DNA from: JAILZP01 sp037444185
GTDB lineage: Bacteria; Bacillota; Desulfotomaculia; Desulfotomaculales; Desulfocucumaceae
DNA: 64,000 nt
Reading direction: 5' to 3'
Assembly (NCBI GenBank): GCA_037444185.1
Contig: JBBIMW010000008.1
Location: forward strand, 1 to 64,000
This document shows, in pieces, positions 45,602 through 54,352 of this stretch (positions are counted from its first letter, which is position 1; every line of letters begins with the position of its first letter). The notes beneath the pieces are model-generated. The model made no database searches. It was not told the origin of the DNA and saw only the letters and a program-made list of their open reading frames with translations. Both the position numbers and the translations under genes were made by a program.

Positions 45602-46065
45602 TCTCCCTGGGGATCTTTTGGCTGTGCTTCTTTTTTGCCCGGCAATTGCTGCAAGAGGTCTTGATAATAAGTCCTGAACATGGGCTGACAGTCGAAGAAC
45701 TCCCGCCAGGTCGCCTCGAGAAAAGCAAACCTGGCCGGCTCATTGCCGCTGTACAGCACTTCCCCCCGGATGACGTGATAGCGCAGGGCGACGGGGGCGC
45801 CATTCAGCGTCTGAACATCCACCGGCATGCCCGCCAGGGGCTCCAGCGACATGACCAGCCCGGCCTCATATTCCCAATGCTTCCGGGAGAAAACATCGTC
45901 TTCCAGATATACTGCGATATCCATATCTCCACAGGGAACCGGCAGTAGAAATGAACCGTGCAGATAAGCGAACACAACCTCCTTGCGGCGGGACAGCTCC
46001 ATTTTTATTTTATTTATGATCTTTGTCTTTTCGGTCTCCTCCAGAAGGCGTTTTTTCCTGTACAC
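45598..46065 (-). CDS. mntA: MntA-like antitoxin (protein adenylyltransferase)
   Basis: A 155-residue minimal nucleotidyltransferase with FAYLHGSFLLPVPCGDMDIA, i.e. GS followed by DMD. Known family biology: MntA adenylylates the Tyr of the partner HepT RxxxxHxY motif and so inactivates the toxin. It starts at GTG 46065 with GAGAGGG at 8 nt, right after the hepT stop, and its own stop overlaps fliW (ATGA). It is thus translationally coupled to a flagellar regulator. Catalytic activity is inferred. Confidence 0.85.
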   Translation of the reverse strand: MYRKKRLLEETEKTKIINKIKMELSRRKEVVFAYLHGSFLLPVPCGDMDIAVYLEDDVFSRKHWEYEAGLVMSLEPLAGMPVDVQTLNGAPVALRYHVIRGEVLYSGNEPARFAFLEATWREFFDCQPMFRTYYQDLLQQLPGKKEAQPKDPQGE

Positions 46066-46066
46066 A

Positions 46067-46528
46067 TTATTTTCCCTCTCCCGCTGATATTAAAAACGAT
46101 TTTATTTCGTCCGCGAAACCGATTATATCCCCGACATCGGTTTTGATTATTCTGTAAACGGCGCCGTCGTCCACCCTGCCGTACTGATGCACCAGCAAGT
46201 TGCGGAATTTGGCCATGGACGCCATCTTCAGCGCCAAACTTTTGGATAATATGCCGTTCTCCGCCATGATACGGAAGCAGTCGGCATAGCTTTCGGGGAC
46301 TTCTTTGGCCACCCTGGCGGCCAAATGACTGCAAATGTTCTGGGCCGCCTCCATGGCCAGTATAAGCTGATACTTTGTGCCTGAAATCACTATCATATCG
46401 GAAAGGAAAGTTTCCTTTTCCATCAGTGCAATTTTGTCAATAAAGGACACTGATCTTTCAATGTCTGCAATTTTTTCCATGATCAAATTATGATTTAAAT
46501 AGAGATTACTGCCTGTTTTGGCAACCAT
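46067..46528 (-). CDS. hepT: HepT-like HEPN toxin
   Basis: DUF86/HepT family. The key motif is FRNLLVHQYG, an exact R-x4-H-x-Y: Arg and His form the RNase site, and the Tyr is the residue adenylylated by MntA in the characterised system. ATG 46528 (AGGG at 4 nt) gives about 153 residues; a longer frame begins at 46588 without a Shine-Dalgarno. The gene sits inside the leftward flagellar run, between a FlaG-like gene and mntA-fliW-csrA, behind an 18-bp palindrome. Confidence 0.87.
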   Translation of the reverse strand: MVAKTGSNLYLNHNLIMEKIADIERSVSFIDKIALMEKETFLSDMIVISGTKYQLILAMEAAQNICSHLAARVAKEVPESYADCFRIMAENGILSKSLALKMASMAKFRNLLVHQYGRVDDGAVYRIIKTDVGDIIGFADEIKSFLISAGEGK

Positions 46529-46592
46529 TGCTCCCTCGCCCGCCGTCCGTGTAAAGATAAGCGCCCCGTTTAAATCACAAAATACCATATTG

Positions 46593-46610
46593 ATATTGAT
46601 ATATCAATAT
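46593..46610. promoter_or_regulatory. 18-bp perfect palindrome upstream of hepT
   Basis: ATATTGATATATCAATAT is fully palindromic, lies 2 nt after the FlaG-like stop codon and 5 nt upstream of the most distal possible hepT ATG. Its AT-richness could include a -10. It may be an operator for autoregulation of the toxin-antitoxin pair; no direct evidence. Confidence 0.5.
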
Positions 46611-46612
46611 AG

Positions 46613-46966
46613 CTAGGCGTATCCGTTTATATTCCTTCCCTTGCTCCCCTCCAGCCCCTCCAGCCAGGCGCCGGCCTCCTCCAGGGTGAGATCCCTGGCG
46701 ATCCCGGTGCAGCGGTCCCGGACGGTGATCCGGGGCCTTTTCCCCCCCACCGCATTGACACTGAATTCCAGGGACTGGTTGTACATTTCCGCAGCCCGGC
46801 GCATCCTCTCCACAGCCTTGTTCAAGTCGTGCAGCAGCCTGCGCACATTTGGGTCCTCGCTTTGCAGCAGTGCCGCCTCGGCGGCGGTTTTGGCCCTGCC
46901 GCCCTCCATCCCCCGGGCGGCATCCTGGGCAATAATGGCCTGCAGCCCGCCGGCCCCTATTTTCAC
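46613..46966 (-). CDS. Second FlaG-like protein
   Basis: A 117-residue protein after flgL. Its C-terminal half (EMYNQSLEFSVNAVGGKRP, then GIARDLTLEEAGAWLEGL) lines up with the FlaG at 30413 (ESYNTELRFTMHKESGEY, VIREIPPERVLEMVAYF), so it is probably a divergent FlaG-domain protein. The N-terminal half is Ala/Gln-rich. It starts at GTG 46966 with AAGGAAG upstream. Confidence 0.65.
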   Translation of the reverse strand: MKIGAGGLQAIIAQDAARGMEGGRAKTAAEAALLQSEDPNVRRLLHDLNKAVERMRRAAEMYNQSLEFSVNAVGGKRPRITVRDRCTGIARDLTLEEAGAWLEGLEGSKGRNINGYA

Positions 46967-46997
46967 CAGCCATCACTTCCTTAAAACCGGAATGACA

Positions 46998-48266
46998 CTA
47001 TTTCAGAAAATCAAGGAGGGATATCTTCATCATATTGGCGCCCGAAGCCAGGGAGGCCTGGAAAACCACCTGCTCGTGGCTCATATTGATCGACAGCTTG
47101 TACATATCCGCGCCGTCCAGTTTTTGTTGAAAGTCCTTGATCTTGACCTCCAGGTCCAGTATTTGGTCCTTTAATGCCTCAAAATGCCTGGTGCGGGATC
47201 CTATGCCCACCCTTCGCCTCAGCAGCTGATCCATTTTTTGCTGCGCTTCACCGATACAATTGCCGACATCGGCGTGATTTCCCCGTCTCAGGCTGTCCCT
47301 CAATCTGAAAAGGCAGTCGAATATACCCTCGTCCACGGGGCTTGCCTTGGGATTGGCCTGGTTGTACACTTCATAAACACCGGATCCCGGGGATGTCTCC
47401 CTACCGTTGCCAAAAACACCCAACTGGTTATCGATGGTGATTTTAAATCGATCCCCCACGGCGGTGCCGGTCATGTCGATCCGCAGCCCCTCCAGCTTGT
47501 CGCCGGCACCATCGATGGTGACCACGTCACCGGCCCAGGAATAACTGCCGGCCAGGCCGGGATCCGGGGTAACCCCGTCCAGGGCGGTAAGATCGGTCAG
47601 GAAAAAGCCTGTGGCGGTCCTTTCAACAATAAAGATCCCCGTGTTGACCAGTTTTGCCGGAATCTGCCGCTGTGTCACCTTCGCCGCAATGTTGTTGGCC
47701 GAAACCAGCGGCTTCACCTGAAAGCCGGTGGTTATGCCCGGAGCATCAATGCGGTATTCCTCCCCGGAAAGCACCTCTCTGTATATTCCGTTCAAATCCC
47801 CGGTGTATAATATACTGTCCCCTTCCCGCTTAAAAGGCGGTATACTGTTCTTTGTCCCGGCGTAAATAAATTTCTTGCCGATACTGGAGTTGCCCAGATC
47901 CACCGCATGGTCGATCATTTTATCGATCTGCTCCCCCAGGGCGGCCAGATCCTCCCTCACGTAGGTGGCATTGGCCCCCTGCACAGCCATCTGGGCGGCC
48001 TGGTTCAGCATATCCCCCAAAGTCTGCATGGAACCGTCGCTGAGGTTTAGATAACCGAGCCCGTCATCAAGATTGCGGTCGTATTGCTCGAAATAGGACA
48101 ACGATGCCTTGGCGTGCAACAAAGGGCTGATATTGCCGGGACTGTCGCTGGGCCGGATCATGGTCCTGCCGGTGGACAGCTGCTCCTGGGTGCGGGCCAG
48201 CCTGCTCAGATTCTGCTGTATGTGCTTGTAGAGGTTGTTATAAATGTAGCCGTTGGTCACTCTCAT
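46998..48266 (-). CDS. flgL: Flagellar hook-filament junction protein FlgL (HAP3)
   Basis: It shows MRVTNGYIYNNLYKHIQQNL, LARTQEQLSTGRTMIRPSDS and the C-terminal SINMSHEQVVFQASLASGANM, as in FlgL and flagellin-like proteins. At 422 residues it is longer than common FlgL (about 300); extra residues lie in the middle (TALDGVTPDPGLAGSYSWAG and following). It follows flgK. Confidence 0.93.
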   Translation of the reverse strand: MRVTNGYIYNNLYKHIQQNLSRLARTQEQLSTGRTMIRPSDSPGNISPLLHAKASLSYFEQYDRNLDDGLGYLNLSDGSMQTLGDMLNQAAQMAVQGANATYVREDLAALGEQIDKMIDHAVDLGNSSIGKKFIYAGTKNSIPPFKREGDSILYTGDLNGIYREVLSGEEYRIDAPGITTGFQVKPLVSANNIAAKVTQRQIPAKLVNTGIFIVERTATGFFLTDLTALDGVTPDPGLAGSYSWAGDVVTIDGAGDKLEGLRIDMTGTAVGDRFKITIDNQLGVFGNGRETSPGSGVYEVYNQANPKASPVDEGIFDCLFRLRDSLRRGNHADVGNCIGEAQQKMDQLLRRRVGIGSRTRHFEALKDQILDLEVKIKDFQQKLDGADMYKLSINMSHEQVVFQASLASGANMMKISLLDFLK

Positions 48267-48281
48267 TGGACATACCCCTTG

Positions 48282-49736
48282 TTATACCGGCTTAAGGCGG
48301 TTTACTATCTCATTCAGCAATTCGTCCATCAGCGCCACCACCCGGGACGATGCCTGGAATCCATACTGGAACTGCACCATCCTGGCCAACTCCTCGTCCA
48401 CCGAAACCCCCGACACGGCCTCCCTTAAGTTGTACATTTGCTCCTGTATAGCCTGTTGATTGGCGGCCATGCCGTCGGCCCCCCTGGCCTTGTTGCCCAC
48501 ATCGGTGACCAGCAGGCCATAACAATCTTCAAGGGTATACTCCCTGCCGGCCCCCATCTTTTCCTTGCGGATGCCCGACACCAGGCCGGCCTTGGTGCCG
48601 TCCAGCACGCTTATATCGCCTACAATGGCGCCATTCACCCTGAAATCACCGGAATCCAGGCTGCCCAGGAAAAAGTCCGGTGTTGCCGCCGGCGGGGGGG
48701 TGAAGTTTTTATCCCGGATCTTGTCCCTAATGTTGACGGCGATGGCATTGAGGTTGTCCTTGAAGGCAATAATGTCCCGGCGGACTTTCTCCAGCCCCAG
48801 GAGGGATCCGCCCCTGGCGGTGTTGCCTCCCTCGGCGGTAAGGTTGACCACCCTGCCCAGGGTGGCCTCGTGCAGCTCCAGATGTCCGAATTCCGGCCCC
48901 GCCTGCTGGTTGATGCTCAGCGAAAGGGAGACAGTCACCGGCGGCGCCGTGGCTATGACCATGCCGAAAAAATTCATGGCTATCTCCCCGGTGGGCCTGC
49001 CGGCTTCGGATCTGTGGCTCACCGCAAGGGGGCCGTAGCGGGAAAGTTCATCCAGCAGCATATCCCGCTTGTCCAAAAGGTCGTTTGGCTGCTGCCTTAC
49101 CCGGTACACCTTCATTATGTCGGCGGTTAAATTCTGTATCTGCACCAGGAGGTCGTTTATTCTGGCCACCTGATCCTTAAGCTGCCCGCTTTCCACGGCG
49201 GGGGGGGCGCCGGGCCTGACAATGCTTTCCTGTATATAAGTGAGTTGTTTGTAAGTATAATTCATCAGAGAAGACAGCTGGGCGCCGGTTTCCACCACCG
49301 AGGCCTTCACTCCGGGGTCCATGGGATTGTTGTTGAGATTCTGCCAGCTTTTGAAAAATTCCACCATCTGATCCGCTATGCCGGAAGAGGCCGGTTCGGC
49401 AAAGCAAGCCTCCACACGGTTCATGACAAAAATCTGATCCTCCCAATAATAGCGATCCTTGTTGGCGCTCCGCACCTGGGGGTCCAGATACTCATCCCTG
49501 ATCCTCCTGATCATGTCCGTCTTGACACCGCTTCCAAACTGGCCGGGGCTGACCGTGCTATTGAGATCCGGCCTGGTGAAGGGATCGGTGACGGAAGGCA
49601 CAGCCTCCTGCCTGCTATATCCCTGGGTGGAGGCGTTGGCCAGGTTGTGGCCGGTGACGTCCAGGGACCTACGATGGGCCTGTACACCCCTGCGGCCTAT
49701 TTCCAGCCCGAAAAATGTTCCCGGCAAATCCATCAA
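48282..49736 (-). CDS. flgK: Flagellar hook-filament junction protein FlgK (HAP1)
   Basis: N-terminal FFGLEIGRRGVQAHRRSLDV with NLANASTQGYSRQEAV, a middle region with FVMNRVEACFAEPASSGIA, and a C-terminal LARMVQFQYGFQASSRVVAL. The 484-residue length fits. Two in-frame starts (TTG 49736, ATG 49733) share the AAGGTGG Shine-Dalgarno. Confidence 0.95.
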   Translation of the reverse strand: MMDLPGTFFGLEIGRRGVQAHRRSLDVTGHNLANASTQGYSRQEAVPSVTDPFTRPDLNSTVSPGQFGSGVKTDMIRRIRDEYLDPQVRSANKDRYYWEDQIFVMNRVEACFAEPASSGIADQMVEFFKSWQNLNNNPMDPGVKASVVETGAQLSSLMNYTYKQLTYIQESIVRPGAPPAVESGQLKDQVARINDLLVQIQNLTADIMKVYRVRQQPNDLLDKRDMLLDELSRYGPLAVSHRSEAGRPTGEIAMNFFGMVIATAPPVTVSLSLSINQQAGPEFGHLELHEATLGRVVNLTAEGGNTARGGSLLGLEKVRRDIIAFKDNLNAIAVNIRDKIRDKNFTPPPAATPDFFLGSLDSGDFRVNGAIVGDISVLDGTKAGLVSGIRKEKMGAGREYTLEDCYGLLVTDVGNKARGADGMAANQQAIQEQMYNLREAVSGVSVDEELARMVQFQYGFQASSRVVALMDELLNEIVNRLKPV

Positions 49737-49741
49737 CCACC

Positions 49742-50233
49742 TTATATCCTTTTATTGATCAGCGACGCCGGGAGGCCCTCTTCCCTTGACCTGCCGTCCG
49801 GCATGTAAATCCTGCAGCGGGTTGAGTCGAAGGACCTCAGTATGGCTTCGTTCACCCGCATGGCCTGCTGCGCCAGCAGCCTGTTTGTTTCGTTTATTTC
49901 AGCCAGTTCAGCCGCCGCGCGGCCCATCCGGCCGGACAATTCTTCAATCTCCGCCTTTATATTTAATGGGGCCCTGTCTATATAGACGCCCAGGGCGACT
50001 GCCTCCGGCAACCCAAATTCAGCGGACAGGCCGGCGGCTACCCCCTCCCTGTCCTGGTCCAGGCGGCGCAGCATTACCCCCAGATCCTCCCCTTTGCGCA
50101 CCGCACGCATTATGGCGGGCATGTCCAGCCGCCTTAAGGCCCGGTTGTGTTCCCGGGCCGCATCGAGCATCTGATCAAGAATATGTTTCTGGCTTTCCAG
50201 TATCGTTTTCAGCCCGGTAAATAAGGCACCCAC
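49742..50233 (-). CDS. flgN: FlgN family flagellar chaperone
   Basis: Chaperone for FlgK and FlgL. A 163-residue helical protein (ILESQKHILDQMLDAAREHN, ELSGRMGRAAAELAEINETN) beginning at GTG, between flgM and flgK as usual. Sequence conservation is weak; the call rests mainly on position and helical composition. Confidence 0.82.
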   Translation of the reverse strand: MGALFTGLKTILESQKHILDQMLDAAREHNRALRRLDMPAIMRAVRKGEDLGVMLRRLDQDREGVAAGLSAEFGLPEAVALGVYIDRAPLNIKAEIEELSGRMGRAAAELAEINETNRLLAQQAMRVNEAILRSFDSTRCRIYMPDGRSREEGLPASLINKRI

Positions 50234-50251
50234 CCGGCACGCCCCCCGCCG

Positions 50252-50548
50252 TCACACCCGTTTGTCCAGGAGCCTTTCCCCAATCATGCCCTCGGCTATT
50301 TTCCCCGGGTCCACCCGGTAGGCGCCGGCCTCGATTTCCTTTTTGACCCGGCCCACCAGATCCTCCCGGACGTCTTTTATATCCCTTAAGGCCGCCTGCA
50401 GATCCTTTATCTCCCTGGCCCGGTCCGAAATTTCCAGGGAATCCGCCCCGGGCGGCACATTTTTCCCGTCCCTTGCCGCCTGCTGCTTCTTTCGGGAATC
50501 GTACGCCTTCATCACATCCGCAATACTGCCGTAACCACTTACCTTCAT
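50252..50548 (-). CDS. flgM: Anti-sigma-28 factor FlgM
   Basis: A 98-residue protein that holds FliA inactive until exported. The C-terminal sigma-binding region KDVREDLVGRVKKEIEAG then AYRVDPGKIAEGMI is typical; the N-terminus is basic and disordered. It is directly behind the sigma-28 promoter at 50593-50619, so it is itself a sigma-28 target. Confidence 0.93.
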   Translation of the reverse strand: MKVSGYGSIADVMKAYDSRKKQQAARDGKNVPPGADSLEISDRAREIKDLQAALRDIKDVREDLVGRVKKEIEAGAYRVDPGKIAEGMIGERLLDKRV

Positions 50549-50592
50549 GGCCCCACACCAACTTGCTTTAATAATTTCTTTGATTAATTACA

Positions 50593-50619
50593 TTATCGGC
50601 AGTTAAAAAAAAAACTTTA
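50593..50619 (-). promoter_or_regulatory. Sigma-28 promoter for flgM-flgN-flgK-flgL
   Basis: On the minus strand TAAAGTTT is followed after 11 nt by GCCGATAA (TAAA at 50616-50619, GCCGATAA at 50593-50600), an exact match to the classic sigma-28 consensus with standard spacing. It lies about 45 nt upstream of the flgM start, immediately after the cheB stop; the ten-T run forms part of the spacer. Confidence 0.9.
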
Positions 50620-51702
50620 TCACACCGTTTTAATTATCTCATCCGCTATATCGTAGAGGGGCAGCACCTTGTCGGCGCCGCCGGCCTCAATGGCCGCCCT
50701 GGGCATGCCGAACACCACGCAGGTGCTTTCGGCCTCGGCCACGGTAAGCCCCTTTTCCCTTCTGATGGCCAGCATCCCCTGGGCCCCGTCCTTGCCCATA
50801 CCGGTCAGCAATACCCCCATGGCCTGGTCCCGGAAAACCCCGGCGGCGGAAATCATCGCCGTGTCCACCGAAGGCCTGAACCCCCCCGGAGGCACCGGAC
50901 CTTTTCCAGGGTCCAGGCTTATGGTACAAGACCCGGTCCCCTTTTTAAAAGTCAGATCGTACCCCGCCGGCGCCACCAGCACAACCCCCGGGCCGACGGT
51001 GTCGCCATGCTCCGCGTGCTTCACCCTGATTCTGGATTTTCTGCCTAGGTGATCGGCCATGGGACCGGAAAAACCCACCGGGATATGCTGCACTATCACC
51101 ACTCCGGCGGAAAGGCTCCCCGGCAGTTTGGGAATAATCTGCTGCAGGGCTGCGGGGCCGCCGGTGGAGGAGCCGATGACCACCAAGCCTATTTTTCCCC
51201 GGGCGGGCCTGGACACATCGAGCCCAGCGGCGGGCGGGGCGGCGACCTCCGGCCCCGCCCGGCGCTTCACCGCCGGGCGGGGCGGAAGGGCCGGATGTTT
51301 CCTCAATTTGGCCTGGGCGGCGGCCCTGACCTTGAATTTCAGATCCGCCACCATCATATCCATCATGCCGGGCCTGGTGGGCTTGGCCACAAAATCCACC
51401 GCCCCCAGGGCCAGGGCCTGCATAGTGGCCTTGGCCCCATCGGTGGTGTGGGCGCTCAGCATCACCACCGGCAGGGGGTTCGACTTCATAATCCTGCCCA
51501 GGGCGGACAGCCCGTCCAGCACCGGCATCTCCACATCCATGGTGACCACATCGGGCCGCAGGTCTTGAATTTTCCTTATTGCCTCCTGGCCGTCGGCGGC
51601 GGTGTCTATTACTTTAAAACCTCCGTCTTCTTCCAGAAAACGGGCAATCAGCCTCCTCATCAAAGAGGAATCATCCACCACCAATACTCTAATTGACGGC
51701 AT
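50620..51702 (-). CDS. cheB: Chemoreceptor methylesterase/deamidase CheB
   Basis: An N-terminal receiver domain (VLVVDDSSLMRRLIARFL, with Asp in PDVVTMDVEMPVLDG) is followed by a linker and the methylesterase domain, with its Ser in IGSSTGGPAALQQIIPKLPG and the His in IVQHIPVGFSGPMADHL. The 360-residue length is normal. It overlaps cheA by 14 nt and is followed directly by the flgM promoter. Confidence 0.96.
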   Translation of the reverse strand: MPSIRVLVVDDSSLMRRLIARFLEEDGGFKVIDTAADGQEAIRKIQDLRPDVVTMDVEMPVLDGLSALGRIMKSNPLPVVMLSAHTTDGAKATMQALALGAVDFVAKPTRPGMMDMMVADLKFKVRAAAQAKLRKHPALPPRPAVKRRAGPEVAAPPAAGLDVSRPARGKIGLVVIGSSTGGPAALQQIIPKLPGSLSAGVVIVQHIPVGFSGPMADHLGRKSRIRVKHAEHGDTVGPGVVLVAPAGYDLTFKKGTGSCTISLDPGKGPVPPGGFRPSVDTAMISAAGVFRDQAMGVLLTGMGKDGAQGMLAIRREKGLTVAEAESTCVVFGMPRAAIEAGGADKVLPLYDIADEIIKTV

Positions 51703-53758
51703 AGGCCATTTCCTCTTTACCCGTGTCTTTTACTATTCCCTTGGCGTCCACAATCAGGGCCACCCTGCCGTCACCGAGGATGGTGGCGCCGGAAAGGCCG
51801 GTCATCTGCCCCAGATAGCCACCCAGGGTCTTGATGACTATTTCCTGCTCACCGATCAGCCTGTCCACCATCACCCCGATCCGCCTGTTCCCGGAACCCA
51901 GCACCACCACGTAAAGCTTGCCGGACCCGGCCCCGTCCTCCAGTTGGAACAGATTGGCCAGTCTCAGCAACGGCAGCACTTTCCCCCGGACGACAATAAC
52001 TTCGTTGCTGCGCACTATTTTTATGTCGGATTCTTTTATGGCCAGGGTTTCCATCACGTTGGACAGCGGAAAGGCGTAAACCTGATCCCCCATCCCCACC
52101 ATTAAAGCCCTGATAATCACCAGAGTCAGGGGCAGCCTGATCTGGAACACGGTGCCACGGCCCACTTCCGTGTGATATTCCATCGTTCCGTTTATTTGCT
52201 CGATCTGGTTCCTCACAATGTCCATGCCCACCCCCCTGCCGGACACATCGCTCACTTCTTCAACGGTGGAAAATCCGGGCAGGAAAATAAGATCCAGGGC
52301 TTCCCGGTCGCTCATCCTCCCGAGGGAGTCGCGCCTGACCAGGCCTTTTTCCAATGCCTTCCTCTTTATTTTTTCCACATCCATGCCCCGGCCGTCATCA
52401 CTGATGGTGATTACAATATGGCTCTCCACATAAGACGCCTTCAACACCACCCTGCCCCGGCCGGGCTTGCCCAGGCGCAGGCGTTCCTCCGGAGTCTCGA
52501 CGCCGTGGTCTATGGAGTTTCTGATCAGGTGAATCAAAGGATCTCCGATAACCTCTATCACATTGCGGTCCAGTTCCGTTTCCTTTCCCTCGACTATAAA
52601 CTCTATCTCCTTGCCGAGCTTATGGGCGATGTCCCGGACCATCCTGGGAAGCCGGTTGAATACCGTGGCCACCGGAAGCATCCTGGCCTTCATTATCTCA
52701 TCCTGGAGATCCGTGGTAATCTGCCCTAAGTGGCTGGAGATCTCCACTATGTTTTCCACCAGATCTTCAGAACCATACTTGCCTTCAAAAATATCCACGA
52801 ATCGATCCAGCCTGGTGCGATCTATCACCAACTCGCTGACCAGGTTCATCAGAGTGTCCAGTTTCTGCACGTCCACCCTCACTGTTTTGATGGTGGCCCT
52901 GTCCACACCCTGCGCCGGTGCCCTCTGGACCGCGTCATCCCTCAGCGCCTCTCCCCGCTGCTCCCCGCCGGGACCATCCTTCCCGAAGTCATGAACCTCT
53001 CCTGAATCCACATCCACCACCTCGGCGGAATTCACCTCGGCGATGGACATGATCAGATTTTTCACCTGTCCCGCATCCTCTTTGGTGATTATCACCAGGG
53101 AAAAACCTTCCCCGTATCTTCCCTCCTGTATATCCTCGGCCGGCGGATCGCTTTTGATAATATCGCCGATTTGCTGCAGTGTCTCAAAAATCAAAAACGC
53201 CCTTACATTCTTCATCTGGCACCCTGGGTCTATGGCCACATATACCCAGTAAGCCTGAAAACCCCTGACTTCGGCTTCCCGGACCGTATCCAGCACAGCT
53301 TCATCCAGCATTTCCGGACCTCTCACCGTGTCCCCGCTGTAGCCGGGTCCGGCGGCCTTCCCGCCGGAGTCGCCGGCACAACCTGCTTTCTGGCAGTTCC
53401 TCAACTTTGACAGAATCTCTTCGGTTTGCACTTCCCGGGCTTCTCCGGTTATCTCGTCCTTCAGCATTTTTAATTTATCCAGCGCTTCAAACAGCACATC
53501 CACCAGATAGGTGCTCACATCCAAGGTTCCCTGGCGAAGTCTGTCAAAAAGATTCTCAATCTCGTGGGTGAGGGTGGCCATCTTTTCAAAACCCATTACT
53601 CCGGATGACCCCTTTATGGTATGGGCGGCGCGGAAAATCTCCTGTATCACATCCGGACTTCCACCATTTTTTTCCAGCAGCAGCACATTGTCGTTGATGG
53701 ACTGTATCTTTTCCTCCAACTCTTCCATAAACACCATCATTTCCACATCACTGAACAA
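51689..53758 (-). CDS. cheA: Chemotaxis histidine kinase CheA
   Basis: Domains in order: HPt with the phosphoacceptor His in FRAAHTIKGSSGVMGFE; P2-like CheY/CheB-binding region; dimerisation helices; HATPase with HLIRNSIDHGVETPEERL, ISDDGRGMD and GRGVGMDIV; and a CheW-like domain ending in a Lys-rich tail. The start is uncertain: TTG 53758 has AAGGGTGG at suitable spacing, and GTG 53770 is upstream in frame. It lies between cheW and cheB. Confidence 0.96.
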   Translation of the reverse strand: MFSDVEMMVFMEELEEKIQSINDNVLLLEKNGGSPDVIQEIFRAAHTIKGSSGVMGFEKMATLTHEIENLFDRLRQGTLDVSTYLVDVLFEALDKLKMLKDEITGEAREVQTEEILSKLRNCQKAGCAGDSGGKAAGPGYSGDTVRGPEMLDEAVLDTVREAEVRGFQAYWVYVAIDPGCQMKNVRAFLIFETLQQIGDIIKSDPPAEDIQEGRYGEGFSLVIITKEDAGQVKNLIMSIAEVNSAEVVDVDSGEVHDFGKDGPGGEQRGEALRDDAVQRAPAQGVDRATIKTVRVDVQKLDTLMNLVSELVIDRTRLDRFVDIFEGKYGSEDLVENIVEISSHLGQITTDLQDEIMKARMLPVATVFNRLPRMVRDIAHKLGKEIEFIVEGKETELDRNVIEVIGDPLIHLIRNSIDHGVETPEERLRLGKPGRGRVVLKASYVESHIVITISDDGRGMDVEKIKRKALEKGLVRRDSLGRMSDREALDLIFLPGFSTVEEVSDVSGRGVGMDIVRNQIEQINGTMEYHTEVGRGTVFQIRLPLTLVIIRALMVGMGDQVYAFPLSNVMETLAIKESDIKIVRSNEVIVVRGKVLPLLRLANLFQLEDGAGSGKLYVVVLGSGNRRIGVMVDRLIGEQEIVIKTLGGYLGQMTGLSGATILGDGRVALIVDAKGIVKDTGKEEMAYAVN

Positions 53759-53831
53759 TAGCGGCACCACCCTTGCGAATTGTTTTCCCCTGTTTCAAGA
53801 ATTCTCCCGGGAGGCTGTATGATGTCGCATA

Positions 53832-54317
53832 TCACGCAGACTGATTCCCGAACTCATACAGCCTGTGCCTTTCTTCGTCGTGCAGCACTTTAGCCAGGTC
53901 CAGCAGGATAATCAGCCTTCCGTCCACCAGGGCGATGCCCCTCAGTGACTCAACACCGGCACCCGCAATCACGGGCGGAGGAGACTCAATGCCGGCGACC
54001 GGAAAACACAGCACTTCCGAAACCGAGTCCACCATCACCCCCACCGTCACGCCGCCGACCTCCACCACAATCACCTTGGTGTCCGCCGTCTGCCGGGAAT
54101 GGGGCATATTGAAACTTCTGCCCAGATCCATTACGGGTATTACTTTGCCCCTTAGATTGATCACCCCTTCGATGAAATCCGGAGTTCCTGGAACCCTGGT
54201 GACCGGCTCCATCTTTATTATTTCCAAAACTGACTCGATATTGATGCCGTAAATCTGATCATGCAGACTGAAAACCACCACCTGCTCCTCCGTGCGCCCG
54301 CCCCCCGCAATTTGCAT
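53832..54317 (-). CDS. cheW: Chemotaxis coupling protein CheW
   Basis: Links receptors to CheA. CheW fold residues are seen in VVFSLHDQIYGINIESVLEI, VTRVPGTPDFIEGVINLRGK and VIPVMDLGRSFNM. ATG 54317 has GGAGTGGTG at good spacing and gives about 161 residues; the frame is open further upstream to 54356. Confidence 0.94.
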   Translation of the reverse strand: MQIAGGGRTEEQVVVFSLHDQIYGINIESVLEIIKMEPVTRVPGTPDFIEGVINLRGKVIPVMDLGRSFNMPHSRQTADTKVIVVEVGGVTVGVMVDSVSEVLCFPVAGIESPPPVIAGAGVESLRGIALVDGRLIILLDLAKVLHDEERHRLYEFGNQSA

Positions 54318-54352
54318 TTTATCACCACTCCAGTCCATTTGTGTCCACTGTC

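Noticed and set aside
50601..50614. The ten-T run (minus strand) as a terminator of cheB
   Set aside because: No stable hairpin precedes it; the run fits exactly as the spacer of the sigma-28 promoter.
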